Source of the DNA: Eremomyces bilateralis CBS 781.70
Lineage: Eukaryota > Ascomycota > Dothideomycetes > Eremomycetales > Eremomycetaceae
Assembly: GCF_010015585.1 (NCBI RefSeq)
Contig: NW_022985067.1
Span: 1,334,621 to 1,398,620 of the forward strand
Direction: 5' to 3'
Length of the DNA: 64,000 nt
Shown here: piece by piece, positions 12,989 to 26,626 of the stretch
Position numbering within the stretch: the first letter of the stretch is position 1
Layout: each line of letters starts with the position of its first letter
Translations under genes and position numbers: made by a program
The notes under the pieces: generated by a model
What the model was told of the DNA's origin: nothing
The model's database searches: none
Seen by the model: the letters and a program-made list of their open reading frames with translations, nothing else

Positions 12989-15661
12989 CTACCGCCACAT
13001 CGGCCCATTGAACAGACTCGCCGCCGCCGTGGCCGCAAAGCCGTCATCATCATCGTATGGCGGCGTCGGCCATTTCGGATTCAAGTCGACCTTGCGCTGC
13101 GGTTGGACGATGTCGACGGGTTTGCTTGACGCGTTTCGGCCCTGGGGGAGGTTCAGGCCCATGTTTCGCGGACCGGAGGGACCGTTTGCGGAGGGCGAGG
13201 GGGTGAGGTACGAGTAGTTGTTGCTCGGTGGGTGGTAGGTCGGTGTCTGGTGGGAGGGGGCGTTGGAGGGGACTACGCGGACGGAGGATTGATGCTGGAG
13301 GGGGGCAGGGACGCGATGGACGGGGTTGTGAGGGTTGGGCGTGAGGTTGGGGGAGTTGAGCATTGAGTGTGGGTTGAAGGAGGTGTAGGCAGCTGGTGGT
13401 GGGGTCGGCGCCACGGGCGCGGGTGAGGAGATTTGCATTCGAGAGGCAGCGGTGTGTGCTGATAGTAGCGCCTCGTCTAACAGTTCTTCTTCTTCGTTGG
13501 GGGTCTCATACCGGCCATTGCCTGGGACGTGTTTAGAAACCTGACGTTGTGGTGGCCGGCGAGCTCTTGCATTAGGAGGGGTCCCATCCGCGCCGTCCGG
13601 GGTATGGAGTGAGCCAGTGTGATTAGAGTTGTGTCGCTTTAGAAGTGAGGCGGCGGAAAGTCGATGCTTTTGAGCGGTCGGTGTCGATTGGTCCATGCTC
13701 GACCGAACATTCTGCAGGGCTTTATCAAGCTCGGTGAAATTGGCTTGCGGCTGAACGGCGGCGTTGCTCGAGTCCACGATCATCGAGCCTCGATTGCTAG
13801 CCATGTTGGACCAAGGAGCGCAGCCGGCATTGGCTTCGATGTCATCCGAGTTCGGAGACGGGGGCGCCTGGTGCTTCCCAGAGAGCCGTCGAGCTCGTTT
13901 TCGCAGATGTGAGAAGAATCCTTCTCTATGGGTCGAGGCTGGCGATGCGACTCCGCCGCGTTGGCCATTGAGCGCGCGTTCCGCCTCTTGCCGGTGAATG
14001 TCGGCATAGTGGTTCGTTTGCGAAGCAACCGACAATTGTCTTCCGATCTTCTGTTTGGATTGCTGGGCTTGATGTGTACGGGCATTTTTTGCCTGAGCAG
14101 TGACGGCGTTTGACAGAGGCGATATTGGTCGAATGGACGGGAGGATCGGGATTGGGGCGGCGTGAGACGGCAGTCCGTTTGCCCATGTTGCTCGTTTGGA
14201 GTTAACTCCTGCTGCTTTCACTTGAGGGGCTGCTGGCGGCTGCGTCGTTACAAATTCCACATCCGGAGTGGTTTGAGCGGGAACGGGCGTCGGCCTCGGC
14301 GATGCCGTTTGTGACATGACGGATGGTTGTGGTACCGTCGGTGCACTTTCTCGTGCAACATAGGATTTCCGGAACCAAGATGTCTTCGCCGACAACCCTG
14401 GTACGGTGTCCTTTAGGTTTGTCGAGGACGTGTCGGCGTGCTTACGGCCAAGCAATTTCGATGATGACGATGTTTTTGGTCGCAACGGATCGATCGCATC
14501 TTGGAAATATTCGTGTTCCAGAGCTTGACGTGACGTGGGACGAGCTTTCGGATCCCACATCAAGCACCAGGTCACAAACTCGGCAAGACTTGAGGGCCAC
14601 TGCGGAGGTTGCAGAATCGATTCTAATGAATGGGGGGCCATCTACAAAGGCGTCAGTGTGAATTGTGACACCCACATGGACGAAAACGAACCTTTGGGAA
14701 CTGGAAGCCCAATTTCTGTGCGAGCTTGACTCCTTCCTTCCACTCACCACCACCAACGCGCACTCCTTGCTTGTTGACCCAGGCTCCAGGGCTACCCATA
14801 ATCTCGCACACCCGCCAGACTTGGTCGACCTCATTGCTTCCTGGAAACAAGGGCTTCAGCGTCGCAATTTCCACCGCCATCGCACCGATTGCCCAGATGT
14901 CTACGGGTGCAGAATATTGTCCGGCTCGTAGTAACACTTCAGGTGCTCGGTACCATCTTGTTGAGACGTATGTAGTGTAGGCAAGTTTTGAATGAGTTTC
15001 GCGGGCCAGTCCAAAGTCGGCGATTTTGATGGTGTACGCAGGAGGAGTTGAAGGAGGAGTGACGAGGGCAGAATACCGCTTGAACGCGCTGCCAGAATCT
15101 TGAGGGGATGATGTCGACACGAGAATATTCTCGGGTTTGATGTCACGGTGGAAGAAATGGTGATCGTGGATGTGCTCCAAACCGGAGATGATTTGGAACA
15201 GGACGCTCTTGACGCTTGCAGGATCTAACTGCTTATGATCCCGGGATTTCATCAGCTGGTAGAGATTCCCATCCATGTACTCCATCGCGATATGAAGCTT
15301 CTTCGTCAACGGATCGAGAAAGATGTCGAGGGCAGGGACCAAGTGAGGGTGGTTCGGGAGAGTTTTGAGGAAAATGACCTCTCGAAGATCCAAACACTGA
15401 TTGAAACTATCGAATGTCTTCTTCATCGTCTTGATGGCCACCTGTATTGTATTAGAACACGATCTTGTAACGATCGAATACCATATATACCATAGTGTTC
15501 CGTCGAGCGATGTGGGCGCCAGCGCTCCGCACTCGAGCAACTGCAACGCTTCCGAAACTGCCATCTCCGATATCTTTGATGACTTCGAACTTGTCGTCCA
15601 GGCACACAGCGCCGCTGGGTTGCGCGTAGCTCCGATATGACGCGTCGTATGCGACCGTCAT
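12989..15661 (-). CDS. Ime2/MAK-type serine/threonine protein kinase (ImeB-like)
   Basis: A CMGC-group kinase of the RCK/MAK branch. Fungal members (yeast Ime2, Aspergillus ImeB, Ustilago Crk1) regulate sexual development, light response or morphogenesis. Three exons (15491-15661, 14692-15441, 12989-14641), with introns of 49 and 50 nt, give 857 residues. The glycine loop is IGDGSFGSVAVAR (about residues 30-42), the ATP lysine is in VAIKTMKK, the catalytic loop is HRDIKPENIL and the magnesium loop is DFGLARE. The activation segment contains the MAPK-like TxY motif (TTY) before VSTRWYRAPEVLLRAGQYS. The remaining 470 or so residues are a disordered Ser/Pro/Gln-rich tail, as is usual in this family. 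The start is the ATG of MTVAYDASYRSYAQ. All catalytic residues are present, so the kinase should be active; its cell role is inferred from family only. Confidence 0.93.
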
Positions 15662-18600
15662 CTTGGATGATGTTAGGGATATGTCGAGTATAGTTAGGGC
15701 GACTGGAGGTCCGAAAGACGATAGCTCTCAGCTTGTGGGAGCGTGACGAGTTCCAGAGACCTTCGCGAAGCTGCTTGCTTATCGAGTATATCCCATGGCC
15801 AGCAACTAAGAAGTGTGACAAAGGAGAAGTTTCGGAAGGAGGGAGGTCCTTGAGGAGTTGATCGTCTTCCTTCGAAGCTCAAAGTGTCAACGGTCCACAA
15901 GGTGTCAATGCCGATTAGAGAACCAGAACGACGGAGCGAACAGGGTCCAAGCTGGCTAACCGGACGCTTAAAGCAAATAGTAAAAGGAGTGACGGCCTGA
16001 CGGTGATGGCTGATGAGCAAGAGCAAAGGTATTGGTGAAGTGGTGAACCGATGATCCAGGCGAGGAGTGACCTGGCGACTGGCGTGGAGATTCTGGTCCA
16101 GGACCACGGAACGGGTCAGGAAGCACAGAGACAGAGGCGTTCAGCGATGGGGCATGCGGATTTAGAGCGACAAGGACCGTCCAAGGATATCGAATAAAGT
16201 CATCAAACGAACGTCGCGGATGGCTTCCGGTCCATGGTAAGGAGGGAGTGGCTTGGAACGGTTGTGATAGCTCCTAGGAACGTGCGTTGGATCGCAAGCG
16301 TGATCTCAACAGATTTAAGCCTTTTCGTTTCTGAATAGGGTGTTAAAACTGAAAAGATGCAAGTCGATCGTCGGTCTTGGGAATCTTAAACGGAAAGAAG
16401 AGCAGCGTGATTGACGGGAGTCGAGCGACGGTCAGGTCACTATTGACGATTGACGATGGACAATAGGACCGGTGTGAAAGGGTCGCATAAGGTACGTACC
16501 CAGTAGTGAGACAGCAGCCAGCTCATCGAACTTCCCTTTGGCCGTCCGAGTCGGGTTTCTTTGAGAATGGACCAAGGAGAGATTGGATGAAAAACCGGAG
16601 GTGCATTTGCCAAACCCAAAGAGGCTCACGTCTCCAGTTCACTTCGCAGGTGGGCGGTGGGCATGAATCATTCCCGCACAATTTCGGGTAGGTTTGAGGG
16701 TTTGAGATAGGCTGGGTGCACTGACCGCGTCTTCCCTGGATTGCCGTTGCATGAGGGACGAGCCAGAGAGTGTGGAGGAACTTTTGGCGGGACTTGGAAT
16801 CGTCCCTTAATTTTTGGGAAAAGGAGAACGCTTGAAAAGAAAAGAGATTGCGGCGTTTTAGAAAGTAATATTGCGGTTTTGCGGAGCTTCTGGAAAGACA
16901 GGGGCGGCGTGGGACCTGAAGGGGATGGGATGACCGGGGTCACAGTGAACTAACTGAGTGGAGAGGCTGAGGAACTGGAGGTGTTCCCCCAACACTCTAA
17001 CTCCAAGGTGCTGACTACTGCGAGCGCTACTCGCTGGCGGCGGGGATATTGTTGTTTAGCATCAGATAGGACTTAATTAGGAGGGCGATATTGGGTAGGA
17101 TTTGCGGGAGGAGTGGAGAGAATGAAGTGGAGGAGGAATCTCTTCGAAGGTGGAAGTTGAAGTTGGTGTGATGCCTAAGCTGCCTAACATGCCTTATATC
17201 AGCCTGATATGAGGGTCCAAATCAGGAAGTGAGGGACCGACAGGCGGATTTTGAAGGAAGGAACGACCAACCGACGTATGCGTATATCCAACTCATAAAT
17301 CATAATTCCAGTGACTCTGACGATTTCATTCGCCAATATTATTAAGATATTTATTGTCGCTTGTAGTACATGTACACCGTAAAGGATTGCTGCGGGTGCC
17401 GAAGATTATTCGGTAACTTCGCCAGGAGAATGTCGATCTGGTCGGTGGTCCAGCCCATGTCGGGGATGGGCATTGGGAAAATAGGGGGTGATGAACTAAC
17501 TGGAGAGACGGCCCTATCCGCTCTTCCGGCCGCAAGCCATCCTCTCGACCTCTCTCCTCCCTCCTTGCAGCATCAGGCCGGGAGACACGGACCATCACTT
17601 CGGCCACTCAAAGTTTGGTGCTCCGTAATACTAACACTGCCGCCTGCCCCGAATCTGCTCGTGCTGGGCTTTGTTTACTTTTTTGGCATCTTTAGTACGC
17701 GATTATTGGTTCTTATTTCGAGACATGCTGCTTGTCCCCGTCACTGTCATCTATGATTCTCCAGAGCCTGCGGCAGATAGCCCCTTTTGGCACATAAACC
17801 GAGTTATGTCCACCAGTATCGTAATCTTACTGGGCCCCATAACGTGACCCGCTTGCTTTTGCCGGTCGAAACTAACATTGGGTGCAGATTTGAGTGCAGG
17901 ACTGCAGATGTACCAGGCATTTATCCGCATCAACGAGCCTATCGCGAACGATTCTGATGGGAAGTCGCCAACTATTGGGCACGATTTTTGGGAAATTCTC
18001 TAATTACTGCAGCTTCGGGAGACAACACAGCAAAGCATTATTCTGGATTCACCGCTTTCAATAGCCCATCGGTCGAACAAGCATAATGTGTTTCTAGTAG
18101 GGATCATCAAGAGGGCAGTATCATGGTGCAACCTCCAAAACCCGTTGGGCGCGGTCCGTACCTGCAATTCGTCATTTCCCGTCGGTGCCAGAAAATGAGA
18201 AAATTAGGCGCATCCTGGTTCGTGCTCATCGCGGTCGTTTCCCGCGTGTTTAGTGTTCACATCATCACCAATTCACAAGTGATAAATAAACTCGAGGCGC
18301 AATTTCAGGGACGATCCAACATCGAACAGGGCCTAACAGATTCCCTGGAGACCGGAGATCACCAAGATGGCGAGGTCGTGTCATACAGTGCATTCTTACC
18401 AGCCTTTACCACCTTCCAATTTCCAGCATTTAAAACGAATCAATTTTTTTTTCTTCTCCCGTGTGTCAATGCGGCAGGAAAATTGATCACCGAGACGCGG
18501 TTATTCTAATGCATTGCCCTTGATGTTGCGAGTTGCCTCGGACCAAGCTTCAATGGACAACGCACAACAGTGACATGCGACAGCCGACAGCTATCATCAG

Positions 18601-21400
18601 ATCACTGATCGTGTAAGACGCGAGTGGTAGGGTCATAATTCGTAGGGTGATATCGGAGACTCAAGGAGGCCACGACAAAAGTGAGCGCCGAACGGTCACC
18701 GTCAAGGACACTGCCAACTCGGAGGCTGCCACGTTTCCCCCTATTTGCGGCTCTATCATTGGTTCATCCTACGTGCCTTCCTCACTACCCACAACACGCC
18801 CAACCATACGAACGCGAAATTCTCCCCTTACCTCACCATCTTCGTTGGTTCCGCTATTGTGTATCTATCCAACGACCTCCCTCCGAGTAAAAATACCAAA
18901 CCCAGAGAATCCCGCCGTGTTACTTCACTGTTCATCGCCGATATCACCCAGTACCGAGCAGCCCTGAACACTTTTTTTCCGCTGGAACCCATCCCTGATC
19001 AGGATCTCACAAATCCCTTGTTTTCGTACCTGAAGCTAACCCAAGCTTAACCATTGGCTCAGGACCCCCCCCTACGCCCGACCTTGCGGCTCTGCCGCCC
19101 ATTGGCTAGGTTCCCCTAGGCCCTCGAGTCGCCCTGACGCGGTCGCGTCACCCCTGGCTGCCACCAACGTGCTAGATGCGACGCTGGGTGCTCTGGGCTT
19201 GGCGTTCAGGTCTTCAGGATCACTGCGATCCTTCGCAGTGGCCTGGCTGGGGCTGGAGTTGGTTTCTCTGTTGGGGGTTGGCAGCACGCCAGCACCAGAC
19301 GATGATGCTGCAGTCCGGCAGCCGCAAGAGAGCGGGAGAGCATCACGCATGTCGCACGCGGACTGGTGGCGGGGGACGCGTTTGGAGCGGCGGGTCAGAG
19401 GAGGAGGGAATCGTCGCCAGGCCTATCCTCCCGCCCGACAGATTGGTTCCCTAATCCCCAGCCACTATTGAGGGACCGAAGGAAGCAGAGCTGGGGTGTT
19501 TCTGACTCGGGCATCTCTGATCCCACTGCTCACATCACCAATCAGTATCCACTGCGGCTGTTAAAAGCGGTTGAAAGTACAGGTAAGACAGAGAAGCGTG
19601 ATCTGTAAATTTCCAAAGTATGCTTGCTGAGCTGCTGTTGAGATGGGTCAAAAAGCTCACTTGTGTGTCCCGATTTTTTGGGGAAGTATTCCGTATCCCT
19701 TCGACCGCTGAAGCATGCTGCAGTTCTGCGACTCCATCAGCCGCAAGGGCATGTTGGACCAATTCATATTCGGAGTCCGACAACGACACCTTGCGCTTAT
19801 ATTTAGAGTTCGACTACCTTCACGCGAAATCCCGAATATCAAACACGTCCGATCCTGTAGTACAATGTTTATCCAACATCCCCAATACTGTCAGCTCGCT
19901 TTCCTCCATCCCTCCGGCACCTGAAACGCGAGCGTCACAGTTCCGTTTCGAGCGTCCGCCCCTTTTCACCACTCGTCCATCAACTTATGGAAATCATGAA
20001 CCGAATACTTCGGGGTTATATCTTTATTGCTATAGGAACGCATAATCCAGGCAGTATTGACACAGTTGAGGATGTCTCAGCCCCCAGCTCCGAAGAAAAT
20101 GCAGCAAATCTGCTCACCTTGACACCATGATGAGGACCGGATGAACCCACCCATTGGGGTTGAAGGACTGTTGTTCACCGGTACGGAACATATTGCGCCA
20201 TGTGTGATGTCTACTGCGGCGCTGGAGGCATCGGCCTTGCGGAATTCCTCATGAATTGAGTCTCTGCCGGAGCGAAACAGGGAACGCTTGCGGTCGATGG
20301 CTGATCTATCTTTCTAGTCGCTCTAACATCAGCTGATATATCCGGTACAAGTGAAGGTTCGCAGATCCGTCCTGGCTTATCATTTGAAATCCTCTTAGCA
20401 TGCTACGACGGTCTCGAACTTTGCTATTCTACGGAAGCAACCGAGACCGAGGAGAATGCTACGGGTATATTTTAGAGACATCATCGCAAAAAGAATAGGG
20501 GCAAAGTCTCTGGCTAACGCAAGGTTTAACACAGAAGAATCGATGACGAAGCAAAGATCAGTCTAATGTCCTATCCTCGATCCGTTGAAGCCTTCTAACG
20601 GCTGTTTCAACCTTCAAGTCTCAACGATAGGCGTCTAAAACATCGGTACGTGAAGACTTAAGTACTAAGTATATAGTACTACCTACCTGCAACAAATGCA
20701 TTGTAATCATGAATCCAGATTGTCAAATCACAAATAGCACAATTGGAAGGGAAATGCTCGTCCCAACTCCCGACCCTCAAGGACTTCAAAACTAAAAAAA
20801 AAAAAGCGAAGGAGTTGCTGGTCGGAATATACCAAAGGAATTTAAGCCACAGGATCATCATCTATGCGTGGTTGATGAGTTGGGGAGTAGGCGATCCTCA
20901 TCATCCCCAACTTTTTCGCAAGGCTATGCCACACCAGCCCAGATATCCTATTCATTCATGATCCTTCAATTGCATCAATGCATTGCAAAGTGTCGAGGCG
21001 ATTCCATGTTTCAGCCCCATCCCTAATGTTTCGCATCCAATTTATGGCATTGGAAATGATGAACTCTGCTCGTTTTAAAAAAAAATAGCAGACCGCCGTA
21101 TCGTTGCGATGCCACTGTTTCCATTCGACAACTAGGTCTGTTGCTACAGTATCTTTCATCAATAAGAGTACTCGTGCTTGAGCGCAAACACGTTCCTCCA
21201 AGTTAAGGAATGCTATTCAGGAGACGGTTGCCTTCGATACCTCAGGTTCGTTGAATTCGTCAGCTCTCGCCGGCCTTTTTGAGCCTCGCGGATTCGTGTA
21301 TCAGGACGCTCCCTCAACTTGAAAGAAAGAGCTAGGAAGAGGTTTAGAAGGACCGCCATTCACAGGCTACATCTGTCCAGCCTATTTTATTGGAGTTAGA
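15662..21400. other. long gene-poor stretch
   Basis: This contains the promoter side of the Ime2-like kinase (long upstream regions are usual for developmental kinases) and about 4 kb with nothing I can annotate. Several open frames exist (for example 18123-18509 + and 19535-19789 -). None has a domain, a run of matching exon joins or a clear start context. The part at about 19060-19450 is visibly richer in G and C than its surroundings. I saw no tRNA, terminal inverted repeat or long tandem array. Confidence 0.4.
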
Positions 21401-21459
21401 GGAGTTAAGAAGGAGTCATGTTTTTGGTCCCACGAGCGGCGTCCACGACTTCATACGAC

Positions 21460-23731
21460 AGAGCTTTCTCTCCTCTCTCATGATAATGCTTCAACTGCAT
21501 ATGCTCCTTCTCTTGCACCCGACAATCCTATCCGGCCGCTGTCTCGTCGTTCACGATGGCGTCCTGCTCGTCTCACCGGTTGGCGCTTTACTGTCCTGAC
21601 CGGGTTTTTCGCAACCTCTGCGGTTTTCCTCAGCAATCTCATCCTGACCGTTTGGGCCATCTACTCTCGCTCGAAGTTCTCTGACGTCAATGCCGGCAGG
21701 TATATCCTCTATGAGGGGTCCTGCACGGATATCCGGCCGATAAATACCGTCACTCATTTAATCATCAACTTCCTGTCGACTGTGCTGCTGAGCACAAGTA
21801 ATTTTGCGATGCAGTGTCTGTCCGCGCCGACGAGACGGGAGGTGGATAGAGAGCATCAACGAGAGAAGTGGCTGGATATCGGGGTGCCAAATGTGCGGAA
21901 TCTGATAAAAATAAGGTGGACGAGGAGGTGGATGTGGATACTACTAGGATTCTCCAGCCTACCACTACATTTGTTCTACAATTCCACCGTATTCCCTTCC
22001 ATCTCTGCCAACAAGTATGTAGTCTTCTTTGCCAATGAAGCCTTTGCAGACCCCGAATCCGGTGCAGTCAACAATCGTCTCCCGAACCGAGACCGCCGTT
22101 TGGTACCCCTAGTTGACACCCTCCGTCAAAAGGTGATTGACGGCAGCCTTGAACGACTGGATCCTCTGGCCTGCATAAATGCATATGCCCAGCAATTCCA
22201 GACCGCGCACCAAAACGTCGTCCTTATCGAATCCCACCCCGAAGGCGCATTGAACTCCACCGAGTCAACAGTCACCCATGGGCGGGAAGTCGAGCCCGTC
22301 TCTATGCGCGTCAGTTTCGCGAAGAACTGCGTCCCGGATGAATATTCGTGGATCTGCTCTGGATCCGTTCGCGATTCTAATTCGGATCCTTGCGAGAATC
22401 CATGCCAGGACTTGATAGGAAAGGTCAAGGACAGCCCGGACACGTGGGACCCGCTCATAAAGGGTCCAACGTGCTGTATTGCCTTGCGGAACCGGTGGAA
22501 GAGCGGTGCAAGTTGCAGTTCAGCTTGCAGATCGCGATCCTAGTGATTGTGCTGAACTTTGTGAAATCGGTGCTGTTGCTAGCGTTGGCGTACGGGGTTA
22601 GAGAGTCGCCGCTGATGACTATTGGAGATGCGGTTGCGTCGTTTTTGCAGAAGCCGGATATCACTACGGAGGGCATGTGTTTGTTGAGCAAACACGAGAT
22701 TATCAAGCCTGGTCGCGTAGGACTTTCTACCGAGCCGAGGATGGCGAGGCTGAAGTGGGAGCCATATGTCAAAGGTGCAAGTATAAGCCGGTGGGCGTTT
22801 ACTATTGGAATGTGAGTGGAAGACACTGATGACCTCGTTTCTAGACATTACATGCTAATGCTGATTTAGATGCACCTTTGCCCTTATCGTCTGCGCCAGT
22901 CTTCTTGGACTGGGCATCAAGCAGCTCCACGGCCCTCATACTCCCTCCTTCATCTTCTCGCTCGGGCTCGGTGCTATATCCCCCTCAACCTTAATCACAG
23001 GCTGGGACATCCCTTCTGCAGCGGTCGCTGGCCTTATCGGAAATATCATGGTCGCCAACTCCCCTCAACCCATATTTTCTTTTATCTACTTTACTTGTAA
23101 CGGATTGATGACGTCCGTCGCGATGGCAGCGGAATGGGTTAGTTACTCTACAGACAGGAAAGGCCTGCGAGTGAGTAGCAAGGGCCAAGGGGCACAAAGA
23201 AGCAGGTACTTCTTGCAGTTGCCATATCGCTATTCTCTACCCTTGATGGTGGCCAGCGGTCTACTACATTGGCTTATCTCGCAGAGTCTATTCCTCGTCT
23301 CCGTCGAGCACTACGGTATCGAGCTCGGTACCATGTCGGGGTCATCTAGCAGGGTCAATGAAGGCCGAATTCATCTTGAACGTTCAGATCTCGTGACGTG
23401 CGGATACTCACCGCTGGCGATTTCATTGTCTATCATTGCTGGGGGTCTCTTGATTTTTGTTGCCCTGTATGTTGGGAGCAGGAGGATGCCTGCCACTGGG
23501 ATGCCGGTCGCGGGAAGTTGTAGTCTTGCAATTGCGGCAGCCTGCCATATGGCGAGGAGGGATGCTACTGGCGATGTGAAAGGCGATGATGACTTGGGGA
23601 GCAGCACGGCAATAGAACCAGTGCAGTGGGAAGTGGTCTCCGATAATATAGAGAGGGTGGGACACTGTGCGTTCTTGGCTGAGCCGGTATCAACTCCTCT
23701 CCAAGGCGGTTTGTATGCCGGTAGTAGTTAG
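21460..23731 (+). CDS. DUF6536 fungal multi-pass membrane protein (5' end unresolved)
   Basis: A fungus-specific integral membrane protein of unknown function. The DUF6536 signature opens with LTGWRFTVLTGFFATSAVFLSNLILTVWAI (split here as helix 1) at about 21575, then YILYEGSCTDIRPINTVTHL, then the strongly conserved CLSAPTRREVDREHQREKWLDIGVPNVRNL. After these come SLPLHLFYNSTVF and ERCKLQFSLQIAILVIVLN. An intron at 22812-22869 is clear. A second (22367-22434, 68 nt, ending GGACAG) restores the frame between CSGS and PGHVGPAHKGSNVLYC; without it, a frameshift must be assumed there. The C-terminal half has about six more helices and ends at TAG 23729-23731. No in-frame ATG precedes the first helix, so an upstream exon, or a lost start, must be assumed; the start given is approximate. 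Confidence 0.82.
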
Positions 23732-24374
23732 ATAGCATAATTATTCTACATCTTATCGCCATAAGCTGTAGATAAACTAGTGGACAGCCAGATGTGGTCC
23801 TGTCAGGGGTATCCATAATGCATCCGGACCCTAGTATATTTAGACCATCTCCAATGGACGAGATTAATGGCCCTGAAGCATACTTCCAGGCTCCAAAAGT
23901 TCAAATCTTATCGGATCTGATTATCATAGAAATGGTTTATATTTTGTGAATCGACGGTTGATGATTGATGTGCTTTTGGAGGATGAATGACTCATGGAAT
24001 CTCGATGCTTGCACCGCTCCACCAATTTTCCTCGAGTCAGCCACGATAACTGGATCCCTCAGCTCCTTAACGACGTCAATACCTAACATCTACAGCTGAA
24101 GAAGCTAGTTTCGGGGTTCACGAGTAAGCGCACGCGATGATGAGGTTTAACACTTATCATCAGTCTTGGCAAGGCAGTGTCAACTATGGTATCACACGTC
24201 ATTCGGTCTAGGCCAGGGCGGGCAGCAGTGAACTGGTCTGCGAACTCAAGAATCACATATCACTATCTTCCCCGGCTTCGAGCAGGTAGTGCCGGCCTCG
24301 CCTCGATTAAGAAATCTAGAAGTAAGAGAATTTGTACTGCTCCCTAGTCATCGTTTCAGCGCCAGCACGTCCAG
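23732..24374. other. intergenic between co-directional genes
   Basis: No coding frame or repeat recognised. The last 100-200 bases should be the promoter and 5' leader of the SRPK-like kinase. Confidence 0.4.
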
Positions 24375-25948
24375 ATGCCTTTCAGACCGTTCAGGCAGTC
24401 CCGACTCAAATTTCCTATTCGGGTCACTCGTCCTCAATCTTCTGTCGCAAAATCCCTTTCCTTAGAGGTTCCTATAGAAGAGGAGCGTCTGCCCTTCTAT
24501 AAATGGAAGGATTACTATCATCCAAACCCGGGTGACGTATTGAACAAACGGTATAAGCTCAAGGTTAAGCTTGGATGGGGAACTTCATCCACTGTTTGGT
24601 TGGCACAAGACATCGGCTTGTCAGGGACCTTTCGACCCATTGGCCTACGATATGATGACTGACTGGTCGGCAGTTGTAATCGGACAACAGGGCCCGAATC
24701 TGTTGCCATCAAAATCAGTACGAACAACGTTGAAGACGAAGATGCACACCACGAGCTTGATATCTCTACTCGTATCGCTCGTACTAATCCACATCACGAG
24801 GGACGCTCCGCTTTACTGGTCGCAGACGACCATTTTACCATTGATACCGCAAACGGATCGCACGTTTGTCTTGTTTTTGAACCGATGAGGGAGTCGATTT
24901 GGCTTTTCAAAAGAGGGTTCAGCAAAGGCAACGAGCTCACACCAAGCATTGTACCGCTTTTCAAAACATATCTTCGCATAGTCTTAAGTGGTCTTGACTA
25001 TCTGCACTCGGAATGCAAACTCATCCATACGGGTAACCTCCTCGTTCCTCTTCCATGAGTCCAGCTAACTAAGTCCAAAAGATCTGAAACTGGACAATAT
25101 CTTAATGACCTTTGAGGACAGGCCAGCCATTGACCGTTTCATCCAGGCTCAAACCGAGAATCCGATGGCCCGAAAGGTCTTTACTGATCATACCGTGTAT
25201 CGCTCCCAGAGAAATTTTGGAGACATCAAGTGGCCATCAGGTGTCAGAAATATGATGCCAAAACTGGCAGATTTTGGCGTTGCACAACGAGGAGACCAGC
25301 CGGGACGATTGATTTTCCCTATACAGCCAAACCATTGCCGTGCCCCTGAGGTTCTTCTTGGTGCTGGGTGGTCATACAGCGCGGATATATGGAATTTCGG
25401 GATCATAGTAAGCCTGAACCGATGACCGTCCGCTATGCTTCGCTAATAGACATAGGTATGGGACCTTCTTGCGGGCACAGAACTGTTCCTGGATCCCAAG
25501 AGGACTGGGATATCTTATAGCGCTGCTCATCACTTGGCCGAGATGATCGCTCTCCTCGGGCCCGCACCCGAGTCACTGATTCAACGGGCGAGGTCCCTAC
25601 GGCGTTGGAGATGGCATGAGGAAATCCAAAATCCCGAGGGTAAGCTTTGCAAGAATGTAGCAGAATTTTTCGGCGGACCCTTTTACTCTAGCGATGGTAT
25701 GTTGAGCCATAGCACTGCCCCTCCCAAACCATTTACTCACTTTAGCAGGCGAGTTCCTCCACGATAGTCTAATCCCTTCTCAGCGCGTATGGGTAGATGA
25801 GGTCCCGAAATGCATTCTAGATGAAGATAAAACCCGCTTCTTACGCTTCATAAGGAGGATGCTCTGCTGGGACCCGGATGCTAGACCGACCGCGAAAGAG
25901 TTGGTCCACGACCCCTGGTTGGATGTTAAAGTCCGCCCTGATGATTAG
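24375..25948 (+). CDS. SRPK-like serine/threonine protein kinase
   Basis: A kinase of the SRPK branch. Classical members phosphorylate SR-type splicing proteins, but filamentous fungi carry many divergent paralogues of unknown role. Five exons (24375-24619, 24674-25032, 25082-25407, 25456-25696, 25749-25948) join in frame to 456 residues. The pre-kinase motif FYKWKDYYHPNPGDVLNKRYK leads into the glycine loop LGWGTSSTVWLAQD. The ATP lysine is in SVAIKIS. The catalytic loop is HTDLKLDNIL, with the HTD form typical of SRPKs. The metal loop is LADFGVAQ, and APEVLLGAGWSYSADIWNFG marks the P+1 loop and helix F. The first intron has an unusual donor (GTCAGG) but a good CTGAC branch site. The spacer between the HTD and DFG motifs is short, as in the fungal paralogue group rather than in Sky1/SRPK1. 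Catalytic residues are intact. Confidence 0.88.
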
Positions 25949-26626
25949 GCGGCGAACAGGCTAATCTAGTTTCCGCTGTGATTCTGGGAGGGCGTACATT
26001 GCCCTCTGGAGCATGATAACAATAAAAGTCCTCAGATGTTTCCGTTTGGCATGGGGATAGTTCAAATATCAGGGGGCCGAACCTCTGGCCTAGGAAATCA
26101 GCTATATGTTATCTGAAGAGACTTTTCATTCAGAAAATCAATCAAGCACTCCTCTCCTTCCCTTGTACACCTAAAGGTAATAGAAGTACGGAGAACTCCG
26201 CATCACACTTTGCACTTCAGCCCACGTCCATTTTGATGTCGAGGATCGATTGGCCTTACGTAATCAAGGCGATAACGTGTTACGTGATAGGGTGACAGCT
26301 TGCCAAGCTGCCATCTACTTGGAGGATTCTGCATCAGCATCAGCTTCATGTTTGCTTCTGCTTCAGCTTCTGCTTCTGCTTCATTTGCCAGGCATTAAGG
26401 CCGCAAGGCCGTAATATGCTCCCTCATTTGGCACCACTGAAGACGTCACACAAAAGTTCCGGTCAAGAGAAGAGTTCCGAATATACGTACGGAATTCCTA
26501 AAGTTTCCTAGCGTGTGTGATTGCTCAAGTGCTCTGATTTTCCTCTTTTTCAGTTGTGTGCCGGATCCGCTCCGAGAATGCCTGGATCAGAACTAAAATT
26601 GATCTAAGAGATCGACCGTTACAAGC
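25949..26626. other. intergenic with a short pyrimidine-rich simple repeat
   Basis: At about 26325-26390 there is an imperfect TTCTGC/TTCAGC hexamer run, preceded by CATCAG trinucleotides. It is followed at about 26397 by a short palindrome, AAGGCCGCAAGGCCGT. A similar GGCCGCAAGGCC palindrome occurs at about 36164. Both are probably repeat relics. The remainder is the promoter region of DBR1. Confidence 0.5.

Noticed and set aside
18123-18509. 128-codon plus-strand frame with a hydrophobic segment near residue 30
   Set aside because: It has no recognisable domain, no supporting exon and low-complexity hydrophobic stretches. It is indistinguishable from chance in a gene-poor region.
19535-20045. 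Overlapping frames on both strands, one starting MSLSDSEYELVQHALAAD
   Set aside because: The start looks protein-like but cannot be extended by any splice into a longer product. The two strands compete and neither shows a motif.
26325-26390. TTCTGC/TTCAGC hexamer run considered as a coding repeat
   Set aside because: It has no open frame with a start around it and lies in the promoter-side region of DBR1. Treated as a simple repeat.
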